The position numbers were made by a program, and so were the translations under genes. Shown here piece by piece: positions 43,605 to 52,489 of a DNA stretch of 64,000 bases; position 1 is the first letter of the stretch; each line of letters opens with the position of its first letter. This DNA comes from JAJEEA01 sp965243615 (GTDB taxonomy: Bacteria; Acidobacteriota; Vicinamibacteria; Vicinamibacterales; UBA8438). The stretch is from positions 4,402,001-4,466,000 of the forward strand of contig CBDEVO010000003.1 in assembly GCA_965243615.1 (NCBI GenBank). The letters run 5' to 3'. Under the pieces are notes generated by a model. That model saw only the letters and a program-made list of their open reading frames with translations. It ran no database searches and had not been told where the DNA came from.

Positions 43605-44741
43605 CTACTGCACCTCGAGCCCGCCGCCCGCCGCGATCTCGCGGATGCGCGCGGCCTGGTTCGGGTTCGCGGCCGCGATGGCGCCGAGACGCCCCACGAT
43701 GAGCCCCCGGTCCTCGTCCGACAGCGAGCCCGCCGCCGACGCCGCGGCCTCGACCGCCGCGTAGCAGTCGGCCTCGTACGTGATCGACCCGCACTCGGCC
43801 GTCAGGTTGGCGAGCAGCGCCGCCGCATTCGACGACGCGCCGCCCCCGCCCGTCGAGTTGAACGCGGCCTCGGCCTGCGCGATCTCGGCCGCGGCCCCGC
43901 GCCGGATGTTGGCCGCCTCGGTGCCCGCCTGGAAGCAGGTGAAGTCGGCCCGGTCGGCCCAGCGCAAGGGGGCGCAGGCGTGGATGCCGGCCTCCTTGGC
44001 CGCCGTCGACACCTCGGTGATCAGCGCCTCGTACTCGGCGTCGCCCTCACCGTAGCCCGAGAAGTTGCCGAGGTCGCCGCTCGCCGCGAAGAGCCCGTCG
44101 ACGCCCGGGATCCGCGCGATCTCGCGGGCCGCCTCGACCCCCTCCAACGTCTCGATCATCAGGAGAAGCACGACGTTGTCGTTCCAGGTCTGGCGGTAGC
44201 CGCCGGGCACGTCGTTCCACAGCTCGCCCGGGCCCTGTCCGCCGCCCGAGCTGCGCCGGCCCATGGGCGGGAAGTACGTCCAGTCGACGGCGGCCTGCGC
44301 CTCTTCGACGCTGTCGACGGTCGGCACCACGATGACCGCGGCGCCCATGTCGGTGGCGTGCTGGATCTCACGCTCGTCGGCGTAGGCCACGCGGGCGCCC
44401 GGCGCCGCCGGCCCGGGGCAGGTCCGCCACAGGCGCGCCACCTGCTCCCACGAGGTCGCCTCGTGCTGCATCTCGACCCACATGAAGTCGTAGCCAGCGG
44501 CGGCCATCGCGCAGTAGGTGCGCGCGTCGGTGGCCCTGATCGTACCGCCAATCATCGGGCCGCCGTCGAGCAGCTTCCGCATGGCGGGGTTCCAGATCGG
44601 CGACTCCTCGCCTTCCGGCAGGGCCCACCGGTCGCCGAACTCGAAGTCCGACGCACTGAACTGCGCCTCGGCGGGGGCGGTCGTGCCCAGGAGCAGGCCG
44701 AGCGCTAGGGTGAGAACCGTGAGCTTGTACAGTCTGCGCAT
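43605..44741 (-). CDS. HpcH/HpaI-family aldolase-like protein with a signal peptide
   Basis: 378 aa. The N-terminus is a clear signal peptide (MRRLYKLTVLTLALGLLLG... ending AEAQ). The aldolase core follows with the catalytic His in WVEMQHEA, Arg in ARVAYADER, Glu in LMIETLEGV and Asp in AASGDLGNFSG, so the active site looks intact. A C-terminal tail of about 90 residues with paired cysteines (AECGSITYEADCYAAVE) is extra; it may form a disulfide in the periplasm. Aldolases of this family are normally cytoplasmic. The ATG has AAGGAAAG upstream. Downstream: paralogue 2; upstream: the NHL protein. Confidence 0.85.
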   Translation of the reverse strand: MRRLYKLTVLTLALGLLLGTTAPAEAQFSASDFEFGDRWALPEGEESPIWNPAMRKLLDGGPMIGGTIRATDARTYCAMAAAGYDFMWVEMQHEATSWEQVARLWRTCPGPAAPGARVAYADEREIQHATDMGAAVIVVPTVDSVEEAQAAVDWTYFPPMGRRSSGGGQGPGELWNDVPGGYRQTWNDNVVLLLMIETLEGVEAAREIARIPGVDGLFAASGDLGNFSGYGEGDAEYEALITEVSTAAKEAGIHACAPLRWADRADFTCFQAGTEAANIRRGAAAEIAQAEAAFNSTGGGGASSNAAALLANLTAECGSITYEADCYAAVEAAASAAGSLSDEDRGLIVGRLGAIAAANPNQAARIREIAAGGGLEVQ

Positions 44742-45001
44742 GAGTGCTTTCCTTTGGTCGAAGTGCTTCCCAACTCGAGTGTCCGTTACGCGCCGATATT
44801 CTAGCCCGGCAATCGTAGCCTGCGGCTCCGCTGGCCGCCCAACCGACCCTCCAGGACCACGCGGCGTTCCTTGGCGCAGAGTCCAGACCGGCCGGCCGTC
44901 GCTCGACGCCCGACCGACCCGGCATCTGCGGCACGGGCTCCCGCCCGCGCGTCGCGAGCCACGCAGCGTGCCACCGTCGCGGCGTGCGGCGACGGCCGCC
45001 G

Positions 45002-46099
45002 TCACCGCTTCATCAGCCCGGACGGCCGGTGCAGCACGTAGCGCACCAGCCGGCGGCGGCTCACCTCGCCCGCGTAGATGTTGCCGTCGAAGTCCACCCC
45101 GAGGAACTCGATGCCGGCCCCCACGTCTTCGTCGTGCTGGGGAATGAAGTGCGTCACCCAGGCCTGCTCGGTCTTCAGGTCGCCGATGCGGACGCCCTTC
45201 TCCCACCCGAGGTTGCTGCGCCAGTTGTCGGGGGGGCCGGTCCGGACCATGCCCGACAGCCCGTCGCCGGCGTAGAGGATGTCGTTGTGGTCGATGAACA
45301 GCCCGCTCGGCTTGCCGTAATGGGTCCAGATGTAGAGCAGGTTGCCGTCGGGGTCGAACACCTGGATGCGGCTGTTCCCCCGGTCGGCCACGTAGACCCG
45401 GCCCTCGGAGTCCATCTTGATGTCGTGGGGGTCGCTGAAGCGGGCCGCCTCCTTGCTCTCCGAGCCGACGCCGCCGCCGATGGCGAAGAGGAACGTGCCG
45501 TCGGCCGAGAACTTCACGATGCGGTTGTTGCCGCCGCGGTGCCCGTCAGACACCCAGATGTCGCCCTCGGGCGAGACCACCACCCCCGACGGCCCGTTGA
45601 AGTGCGACTCGTCGTCGCCCCACACCCCGGCCTCGCCGAGCCGCATGACCACCTCGCCCTGCTGGTTCAGCTTCAGCACCTGGTGGCCGATGCCCATGCT
45701 CTCGCCGAGCGCCGCCCTGGCGTCGCCGTGCGATCCGCCCTCGGTGACCCACAAGAAGCCCTCGTGGTCGAGGAAGAAGCCGTGGGGGAAGGCGAAGAGC
45801 CCGGCCCCGAAGCTGTCGACGAGGTTGCCCTCCAGGTCGAACTTCATGATGGGATTCAGATCGGTGCCCGCGCACTCGTTGGCGCCGCACCGGTCCAGGA
45901 TCCAGAGGTGCTGCCCGTCCGGGTCCGGGAAGACACCGCTCACCGTCCCCATGACCCGCCCCTCAGGAAGCTGCTCCCAGCCGAACGTGGCCCGGTAGGG
46001 GTTCGTCGTCGACGACTGCGCCCAGACCCCGCCCGCACCGAGCAGGACGACAACCAGAACCGCCGCCGGCATCCATCCGATGCGTCCGGACCTTGGCAT
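45002..46099 (-). CDS. secreted NHL-repeat protein (PAL-like six-bladed propeller)
   Basis: 365 aa. Signal peptide (about 28 aa), then NHL repeats with the pattern FSDPHDIKMDSEGRVYVADRGNSRIQVFDPDGN and similar. Cys pairs occur in DRCGANECAG. The fold resembles peptidyl-alpha-hydroxyglycine lyase and related propellers; metal-binding His/Glu typical of that enzyme cannot be confirmed by eye. The ATG at 46099 has GGGAGG. Lies 89 nt downstream of the acyl-CoA ligase, same direction. Confidence 0.85.
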   Translation of the reverse strand: MPRSGRIGWMPAAVLVVVLLGAGGVWAQSSTTNPYRATFGWEQLPEGRVMGTVSGVFPDPDGQHLWILDRCGANECAGTDLNPIMKFDLEGNLVDSFGAGLFAFPHGFFLDHEGFLWVTEGGSHGDARAALGESMGIGHQVLKLNQQGEVVMRLGEAGVWGDDESHFNGPSGVVVSPEGDIWVSDGHRGGNNRIVKFSADGTFLFAIGGGVGSESKEAARFSDPHDIKMDSEGRVYVADRGNSRIQVFDPDGNLLYIWTHYGKPSGLFIDHNDILYAGDGLSGMVRTGPPDNWRSNLGWEKGVRIGDLKTEQAWVTHFIPQHDEDVGAGIEFLGVDFDGNIYAGEVSRRRLVRYVLHRPSGLMKR

Positions 46100-46188
46100 G
46101 GAAACCTCCCTTATCGTGTGACGTCCGCCCCGCGCGGCGCCCGTGCATCCCTGGTGAAGATCAGTGTCCCGGTTCGAGTCCGCGCCCG

Positions 46189-47808
46189 TCACAGGCTGTC
46201 CTCGGCGTGGCGGCTGCGCAGCACCTTCTTGTCGAACTTCCCGACGCTGGTCTTCGGCAGCTCGTCGACGAAGGCGAAGGTGTCGGGAATCTCGAACTTC
46301 GCGAAGCTCTCGGCGAGGTGCGCGTGCAGCTCGTCCTCCGAGACCGCGCTGCCTTCAGTCCGGACCACCGCGGCCAGCGGCCGCTCCCCCCACTTCTCGT
46401 CGGGGACGGCGATGACCGCGGCCTCGAGCACCTCGGGATGGGCCATCAGCGCCCCCTCGAGGGCCACCGACGAGATCCACTCGCCGCCGCTCCTGACGAG
46501 GTCCTTGGTGCGGTCGGTAATCGTGAGGTAGCCGTCGGGGGTCATGGTGCCGACGTCGCCGGTGCGGAACCAGCCGTCGGCGGTGAAGCTCTCCGGGGTC
46601 GGCTCGCGCTTGAAGTAGCTGCGGATTACCCACGGCCCCCGCGCCTGCAGCTCGCCCATGGTCTCGCCGTCCCACGGGCGCTCGGCACCGTCGTCGCCGA
46701 CGATGCGCAGCTCGACCCCCCCGAGGGGCGTGCCCTGCCGCGCCTTGACGTCCCACTTCTCCGCCTCGGACAACGCCCCGTGCTGCCGCTGCAGCTTGCA
46801 CACCGTGCCGAGGGGCGACAGCTCGGTCATGCCCCAGGCGTGCAGGACGTTGACGCCGAGGTCGCGCTCGTAGGCCTCGATGAGGGACCGCGGCATCGCC
46901 GACCCCCCGACGACCAGCGACCGGATGGACGAGACGTCGCGCGGCCTCGCCTTCAGCTCGTGGTACAGCCCGTTCCAGATGGTGGGCACGCCTGCCGCCA
47001 CCGTGACCCCGTGCGTCTCGATGAGCTCGGCGAGGGCCGCCGGCTGCAGGTTCGGCCCCGGCATCACCACGTCGGCCCCGGCCAGGGTGCACGCGTAGGG
47101 CAGCCCCCACGCCATCGCGTGGAACTGCGGCACGACCGGCATGACGACGTCGGTCTCGGTGAGGGCCAGCCCCATCGCCTGGTTCTCGCCGAGGGTGTGC
47201 AGGAACATCGACCGGTGGCTGTAGAGGGCCCCCTTGGGGTCGCCGGTGGTGCCGCTGGTGTAGCACAGGCCCATCGCCATGCGCTCGTCCGTCGACCGCC
47301 ACTCGAAGTCGTGCGTGGCGCCGTCGACGAGGTCCTCGTAGTGCAGCACGTTCGGCAGCCTCGTCTCGACGTCGCGCGGCGCGTTCACCAGCACGTAGTG
47401 CTCGACGCAGTCGATATCGCCGGCCACGCGCTCGAAGAGGGGCAGCACGGTGGCGTCGATGAAGACCACCCGGTCCTCGGCGTGGTTGACGATGTAAGAG
47501 AGCTGCCCGGGGAAGAGTCTGACGTTCAAGGTGTGGCAGACGGCGCCGGCCCCTGGAATGCCGAAGTACATCTCCAGGTGCTGGTGGTGGTTCCAGGCGA
47601 ACGTCCCCACGCGATCGCCGGGCGCGACGCCGAGGCCGGCGAGGGCGGCGGCGAGGCGGCGGCTGCGGCGGCAGAGGTCGGCGTAGGTGTAATCGTGCAT
47701 CCCGCCGTCGGGCTGCCGGGTGTGGATCCGCTTGTGCGGGAACATCCGGGCCGCGTGCTCGACGATGCGGTCGAGCGTGAGCGGGTAGTCCATCATCAGG
47801 CCGTGCAT
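46189..47808 (-). CDS. acyl-CoA synthetase (AMP-forming, medium/long-chain fatty-acid ligase-like)
   Basis: 539 aa, full length for the class. AMP-binding motif CYTSGTTGDPKGALYSHRS, the HAWGMTELSP motif, GWFRTGDVG and the C-terminal KTSVGKFDKKVLR with the catalytic Lys are all present. Activates a carboxylic acid with ATP and CoA in the cytoplasm. In this cluster it may activate the acid released by the periplasmic dehydrogenase, lactonase and aldolase steps; this link is speculative. Confidence 0.93.
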   Translation of the reverse strand: MHGLMMDYPLTLDRIVEHAARMFPHKRIHTRQPDGGMHDYTYADLCRRSRRLAAALAGLGVAPGDRVGTFAWNHHQHLEMYFGIPGAGAVCHTLNVRLFPGQLSYIVNHAEDRVVFIDATVLPLFERVAGDIDCVEHYVLVNAPRDVETRLPNVLHYEDLVDGATHDFEWRSTDERMAMGLCYTSGTTGDPKGALYSHRSMFLHTLGENQAMGLALTETDVVMPVVPQFHAMAWGLPYACTLAGADVVMPGPNLQPAALAELIETHGVTVAAGVPTIWNGLYHELKARPRDVSSIRSLVVGGSAMPRSLIEAYERDLGVNVLHAWGMTELSPLGTVCKLQRQHGALSEAEKWDVKARQGTPLGGVELRIVGDDGAERPWDGETMGELQARGPWVIRSYFKREPTPESFTADGWFRTGDVGTMTPDGYLTITDRTKDLVRSGGEWISSVALEGALMAHPEVLEAAVIAVPDEKWGERPLAAVVRTEGSAVSEDELHAHLAESFAKFEIPDTFAFVDELPKTSVGKFDKKVLRSRHAEDSL

Positions 47809-47960
47809 CGCTTCGTCCTCACTGCGCCGGCCGCCGGTCCCGGTTGCGGTGCTCGTTCATCCGGCTGACGTGACGGGCACGGGGACCGGCGGCCGGCAGA
47901 CCGCCGGCAGCGGCGCCCCGATGCCTCCCGCCCGCGCGGAATCGCTAGCAGACACTTTGC

Positions 47961-48974
47961 TCAGAGGTCGGCCAGCAGCACCCACATCGGCCGGTTCCCA
48001 CCCTCGTAGGTCTCGAGCGGGGTCAGCTCGCCGCTGTCCTGGTCGATGCGGTACGATGCGATGCGGCCCGAGTCGAGGCCGGCCGAATAGAGGAAGCCGC
48101 CCCGCGGATCGAGGTTGAACGCTCGCGGCACCGGCTCGGTCGCCACCCGCCCCGTCGCCTTCAGCCGGCCCGACCCCGGATCGACGGCGAAGCTCGCCAC
48201 GCTGTTGTGCCCCCGGTTCGGCGCGTAGAGGAACCGCCCCGACGGGTGCATCGCGATCTGCGAGCAGGTGTTGGGTCCCGTGTAGCCGTCCGGCAACGTG
48301 GAGATCGTCTGGAGCGGGGCCAGAATTCCGCTCTTCGCGTCGATGGCGTAGGCGCTGACGCTGCCCCCCTGCTCGTCGGAGAAGTAGACGACGTCGAGCG
48401 CGGGATGGAACGCCAGGGCCCGCGGCCCGAGGTAGGCCTCCGGGGCGTAGTGCGCCGGGGCGTTGGGGGTCAGCCGCCCCGTCGCCTCGTCGAACGTGAA
48501 CTGGAAGATCGCGTTGGGCCCCCGGTTGGCGATGTGGGGCACGTAGGCGAACCGGTTGGAGCGGTCGGTCAGGATGGCGTGGGCGCCGTGGGCGGTGAAC
48601 CGCCACTCGACCGGCGGGAACGTCGCCGCCCCGTCCCGCCCCACCGCGTGCACGGCGGCGGTGCTCTGGTAGTAGTAGGCGGACAGGACGTAGCGCCCCG
48701 ACCGGTCCGTCGCCACGTACACCGGCTCGCCCTGCAGGGGCACGGTCCCGATGAGGGACAGGCCGCCGGTCCGGGGGTCGACCGCGAAGCTCGAGAGCTG
48801 CTGGCTCCCCCGCCGCCCGACGTGGAGCACCCGCTTGTCGGGGCCGAGGTTCATCGGCCCCGGGCCGCCCTCTACCGACACGTCCTCCCGGCGGCTCAGC
48901 GCCCCCGTCGCGGGGTCCTGCGTGAAGATCGCGATGCGGTCGTCGTCCTGGAACGATACGTACATGTGCGCCAT
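47961..48974 (-). CDS. lactonase-family seven-bladed propeller (6-phosphogluconolactonase/Lactonase type)
   Basis: 337 aa. The start MAHMYVSFQDDDRIAIF and repeated units such as DPATGALS, HPSGRFLYAPNRGHNSVASFAVDPGSGRL and FNLDPRGGFLYSAG match the Lactonase (Pgl-type) propeller family. No signal peptide, so it acts in the cytoplasm. Hydrolysis of a sugar lactone would follow a PQQ-type aldose oxidation. Its ATG overlaps the stop of paralogue 3 (ATGA), a tight coupling to a secreted protein. Confidence 0.88.
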   Translation of the reverse strand: MAHMYVSFQDDDRIAIFTQDPATGALSRREDVSVEGGPGPMNLGPDKRVLHVGRRGSQQLSSFAVDPRTGGLSLIGTVPLQGEPVYVATDRSGRYVLSAYYYQSTAAVHAVGRDGAATFPPVEWRFTAHGAHAILTDRSNRFAYVPHIANRGPNAIFQFTFDEATGRLTPNAPAHYAPEAYLGPRALAFHPALDVVYFSDEQGGSVSAYAIDAKSGILAPLQTISTLPDGYTGPNTCSQIAMHPSGRFLYAPNRGHNSVASFAVDPGSGRLKATGRVATEPVPRAFNLDPRGGFLYSAGLDSGRIASYRIDQDSGELTPLETYEGGNRPMWVLLADL

Positions 48975-50086
48975 CACTCGAGCTCCTCGACGCGGGCGCC
49001 GCGCATGATGTTCAGCAGGCCGTAGTTCCCCTCGTGGCAGGCGTATTCGTAGAGCGGCCCCGAGGTGACCCCGCGCGACTCCTGGTTGGTGGTCATGGGC
49101 ACGCTGGCCGTCCACGGCTGCGTGAACATCTCCGGGTCGGTCATCGTGAACTCGTAGTCGATGGTCTCGTCGTCGAGCCGCGTGAACCGCTCGACGAGAT
49201 GCAGCGAGGGCCTCGCCCCCCGCCACGTCGCGCGCCAGAGGTAGTGGCGCTTGTCCGAGAAGTTGGTCGTCTCCACGACGAGGGTGTCACCCTCCCACCG
49301 GCCCCGGGAGTCGCCGAGCATCGCGCCGATGTCGGCATCGAGCTGCCCGCGATCGTCCACCGGAATCATCCGGTACTCGTGGAACATCTCGTTGAGAATC
49401 GCCACCCAGCCCGGCGACTGCAGGACGTGGTAGTTCATGTTGTAGCCCTGCAGGGGCACCAGGGGCAGCCCGTCCGTCAGGCAGCGCTCGCCGGTGTCGG
49501 CGTCCTCGTAGGTATCGAACGGCCCCACCCCGTAGCGCGCGAGGTCGCTCTCGAGCCGCTCCCGCCCCGCCTCGGTCCACGGGATGCGGCCGTCGGGCGG
49601 GTCCGTGATCAGCGAGGTGCGCCGGTCCTCGGTCACGTTCTTGCCGCTGTCCATCCAGAACTGGTTGTAGGAGCCGACGTTGCCGAGCTCGAACCGGTCC
49701 GACTCGGCGCGGCTCTCCGCGGACCGCACCTCCAGCTCGGCCGCCTCCTCGGCCGTGAGCACCGTCTGGTCGCCCAGGCCGGCCGGCCGTTCGATGGGAG
49801 TGAGGGTCGCGTTCGTCCAGACGCCCTGCAGGTCGGGGTCGCCCCACGGGGTGCGCGGCGCCGTCCAGTCGGCCGGATCCGCGGACGGCTCCGCCTCCGA
49901 CGGCTCCGCCCCCGGGACCGGTTCCGCCGACGCCTGCTCGGCCGGCGGGTCGGCCGCCGCCGCGTGCTCGTCGACCGCGGGGCCGGGCGCGTGAACGACG
50001 CTCTCCTCCGGGACACGCGGATTGGCCAGCACGAGGATGACGATTCCGAGAACCGCGGCAACGCTCCAGAATGTTCGATTGCTCAT
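48974..50086 (-). CDS. anchored or secreted protein, paralogue 3 of the unnamed family
   Basis: 370 aa. Instead of a cleavable signal it begins with a hydrophobic helix (residues 6-22, SVAAVLGIVILVLANP) and then an Ala/Pro/Glu-rich linker of about 55 residues, so it may be membrane-tethered. The family blocks follow: RTPWGDPDLQGVWTNATLTP, EDRRTSLITDPPDGRIPW, RCLTDGLPLV, RGRWEGDTLVVETTNF, YEYACHEGNYGL. The ATG at 50086 has GGAGAGG. Translationally coupled to the lactonase gene. Confidence 0.85.
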   Translation of the reverse strand: MSNRTFWSVAAVLGIVILVLANPRVPEESVVHAPGPAVDEHAAAADPPAEQASAEPVPGAEPSEAEPSADPADWTAPRTPWGDPDLQGVWTNATLTPIERPAGLGDQTVLTAEEAAELEVRSAESRAESDRFELGNVGSYNQFWMDSGKNVTEDRRTSLITDPPDGRIPWTEAGRERLESDLARYGVGPFDTYEDADTGERCLTDGLPLVPLQGYNMNYHVLQSPGWVAILNEMFHEYRMIPVDDRGQLDADIGAMLGDSRGRWEGDTLVVETTNFSDKRHYLWRATWRGARPSLHLVERFTRLDDETIDYEFTMTDPEMFTQPWTASVPMTTNQESRGVTSGPLYEYACHEGNYGLLNIMRGARVEELE

Positions 50087-50134
50087 GTCACCTCTCCGGA
50101 AAATCTCCAGCCGCGACACCGCCGTCCGCCGCGA

Positions 50135-51139
50135 TCACCGTCGATCCGCCGCCGCCTCCTCCACCCGGGCCCCGGCCAGGATGCCCTCCATGCCGATGTT
50201 GCCCTCGTGGCAGGCGTACTCGAACATCGGCTCGTCGGTCCGCGTCCACGGCACGCGGGCGGTCCAAGGCGCCGTCCACGTCGTCGGATCGACCACCGTG
50301 AACTCGTAGTCCATCCGGTCCGGCCCCACCCGCGTGAACCGCTCGACCAGGTGCAGGTGCTCGCGGGCGCCGCGGAAGTTGCTCTGCGGCGAGAAGTTCC
50401 GGGTCTCGACGACCAGCGAGTCGCCCTCCCAGCGCCCGCGCGAGTCGCCGTGCCACTGGCGGATCCCGTCGCTGACGTGGGGCCGGCCGTCCAGCGGGAT
50501 GATGCGGGTCGTGTGGATCAGCTCCTGCTCGATGACCACGTGGTCGGCGGTCTGGAAGATCTGGTAGTAGCTGTTGTAGCCCGCCAGCAGGTTCGGCAGC
50601 CCGAACGTGATGCACCGCTCGCTGAGGCCGCGGTCCACGGTCCACGCCGCCGGGCGGCCGCGTGACTCTCGCGCCAGCCTCGCCGCGGTCTCGGCGGCCA
50701 GCGTCGCCGCCGGCAGCTTGCCGTCCGGGGGATCGACGATGAGCGACGTCCGGTCGTTGAACTCCCGCTCGACCAGCCAGAACTGGTTGTAGTTGCCGGT
50801 CCCGCCGTCGGTCGAGGTGAAGCTGTCGGCGCCGGTGAGGGCCACGTTGAAGAACTGGTCGCCGAAGGCCGCGTCCCCCGCGTCCTGGGCGAAGAGCGCG
50901 TTCGCGGTCGCCTCGACCCGCGCCAGCTCCTCCGCCGTCAGCGTCGCCTTGTCGGCGACCGCGTCGGGCCGCTCGAGCGGCGTCACGCTGTTGTTCCCCC
51001 AGATGCCCTGCAGGTCCGGATGCCCGGCCGCGGTCCGGGGCGGCGAGTACGCTTCGGACTGGGCCGACGCCGCGGCCGGCAGCCCGGCCAGGGCGGCGAC
51101 CACCGCCGCCAGCACCGCTGCATGTCCACACTTCGCCAT
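50135..51139 (-). CDS. secreted protein, paralogue 4 of the unnamed family
   Basis: 334 aa. Signal peptide (about 27 aa ending SAQS). Blocks diverge somewhat: RTAAGHPDLQGIWGNNSVTP replaces WGDPDLQGVW, then NDRTSLIVDPPDGKLP, RCITFGLPNL, IFQTADHVVIEQEL, RGRWEGDSLVVETRNF, ERFTRVGPDRMDYEFTV and FEYACHEGNIGM. The ATG at 51139 follows AAGGAGCG. First gene of the minus-strand cluster, 48 nt before paralogue 3. Confidence 0.85.
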   Translation of the reverse strand: MAKCGHAAVLAAVVAALAGLPAAASAQSEAYSPPRTAAGHPDLQGIWGNNSVTPLERPDAVADKATLTAEELARVEATANALFAQDAGDAAFGDQFFNVALTGADSFTSTDGGTGNYNQFWLVEREFNDRTSLIVDPPDGKLPAATLAAETAARLARESRGRPAAWTVDRGLSERCITFGLPNLLAGYNSYYQIFQTADHVVIEQELIHTTRIIPLDGRPHVSDGIRQWHGDSRGRWEGDSLVVETRNFSPQSNFRGAREHLHLVERFTRVGPDRMDYEFTVVDPTTWTAPWTARVPWTRTDEPMFEYACHEGNIGMEGILAGARVEEAAADRR

Positions 51140-51523
51140 CGTACGCTCCTTCACGCTGGAAACTGCCCGTCAGGATAGCACGCGGACCGTCGTGCTTCGC
51201 TGTCACCGGAAGCACCGGTTCGCCTTGCGGAACGGGCGGCCTTGGAGGGAAGTACGGCAGCGTCGACCAAGTCAATCCGCGGCCCGCCGGCGCCGCACGC
51301 GTTCGAGCAGATCGGCGCCGGTGGCACAGACGACGATCCAGTCGGCCACGTCGGCCAGAAACGACGGTTCGTCGACGCCGTCGATCCGAACCGAGAGGGT
51401 CGTAGTCATGGTGTCGAACCTGCGCGGCCTGTCGTCGATGCACACGTTGGTACACGGCTGACGGCCCGAGCCCGAAGCCGCCCGGGCTGGACGTCCCGAA
51501 CACACCGGCCGCGGCGTCGGCCG
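51140..51523. other. gap without a convincing gene
   Basis: This 384-nt stretch has no clear promoter for paralogue 4. A 45-codon minus-strand frame (51409-51272, beginning MTTTLSVRIDGVDE) has ordinary codon use but no recognisable family; it may be a remnant. No repeat or RNA structure was noticed. Confidence 0.3.
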
Positions 51524-51964
51524 TCAGCGGGCGATGCCGGCCCGCTCCCACGCCTCGACACCGCCGGGGATGACACGGAACAGCGGATGGGGGGCGGGGC
51601 ACGCCACCGCCTCGTAGCGGGTCGCCCGCGCCGGATCGCGCCGTACGAGCTTGGCCTTCAGGTGCGCCCACTCGTGCTGGAGCTGGCCGCGCGTGACCGG
51701 AATCCTGGCGCGCATGCCCACCGAGCCGATGAGGCCGCGGTCGAACCGGTAGCCCCGGGCCAGCGCCTCGGCGTGCACGTGCCGGAGGTACTCGGCGATG
51801 GCGCCGGCGGGCGAGCGTTGGCGGCGGAAACGGGAGAGCTGGGGGTGGTGGCGGTAGCCGCGAGTCGCGCCCCGCAGCACCGCCTGCGCCAGCAGCGCCT
51901 CGCGCTACAGGGCGACGAGTCCCCGTGCGTCGAGGTACTCGGGGTGCAGGCTCCAGATTCGCAT
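51524..51964 (-). pseudogene. pyrimidine-dimer DNA glycosylase/endonuclease V-like gene interrupted by an amber codon
   Basis: From the ATG at 51964 the frame reads MRIWSLHPEYLDARGLVAL, then TAG (51907-51905), then REALLAQAVLRGATRGYRHHPQL and on to a stop at 51524, 146 codons in all. Homologues as I remember them have Trp (TGG) at the stop position (ALWREALLAQ), so a single G-to-A change explains it. The family (Pyr_excise-like) removes UV photoproducts. A GTG at 51880 could start a shortened product lacking the N-terminal catalytic region. It is divergent from higB. Confidence 0.7.
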
Positions 51965-52072
51965 GCGTCGATCGGGTGTGCGACCGCCGGATCGTCCGTC
52001 GATCCGCGCCGAGCACCGCTCGCAGACAGCCTATACGCGCCGCGCATCGAACGGAACACGAACGGAACCCGT

Positions 52073-52101
52073 TTGCCACTTGATAGGTGACGGGTTACAC
52101 T
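52073..52101 (+). promoter_or_regulatory. promoter of higBA
   Basis: TTGCCA (52073-52078), 17-bp spacer, TACACT (52096-52101), and the GTG of higB 8 nt later. The arrangement predicts a transcript beginning at or within a base or two of the start codon. Confidence 0.65.
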
Positions 52102-52108
52102 CCGTGCA

Positions 52109-52387
52109 GTGGTCGTCCGTTTCCGCCACAAGGATCTCCAGCTTCTCTACGAGAAGGGGGACGCCCGACGGCTGCCGCCGGCCCAGGTCGGCAGGATCGA
52201 GCGGATTCTCGCGCGTCTCGACGAGGCGACGGAACCTGCGGACATGGATCTCCCCGGCTTCCGGCTTCACCCGCTCAAGGGCGACCTCGACGGCTGCTGG
52301 TCGGTCCGGGTCTCCGGCAACTGGCGGGTCGTCTTCCGTTTCGAGGGGCTCCATGCCTGCGACGTCGACCTCGTCGACTATCACTAG
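52109..52387 (+). CDS. higB: HigB-type toxin (RelE/ParE fold mRNA interferase)
   Basis: 92 aa, GTG start. The pattern FRHKDLQLLYEKGD, then FRLHPLKGDLDGCWSVRVSGNWRVVFRF and DVDLVDYH is that of plasmid-maintenance HigB toxins, which cut mRNA on the ribosome. Toxin first, antitoxin second, the usual hig order. The gap to higA is 102 nt, longer than typical for the pair, and contains nothing recognisable. Confidence 0.93.
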   Translation: MVVRFRHKDLQLLYEKGDARRLPPAQVGRIERILARLDEATEPADMDLPGFRLHPLKGDLDGCWSVRVSGNWRVVFRFEGLHACDVDLVDYH

Positions 52388-52489
52388 CCCGAAGAACGTC
52401 GCCGACGCAGCCGCTCGCCGCCCGACCAGCCCGGCCACGGGTCCGCACCGCTGTGCTCCCGAGACTCTCGGCCGGAAGAGGACCATCAG

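Noticed and set aside
51272..51409. 45-codon minus-strand frame beginning MTTTLSVRID
   Set aside because: Too short and unrecognised; mentioned in the gap entry only.
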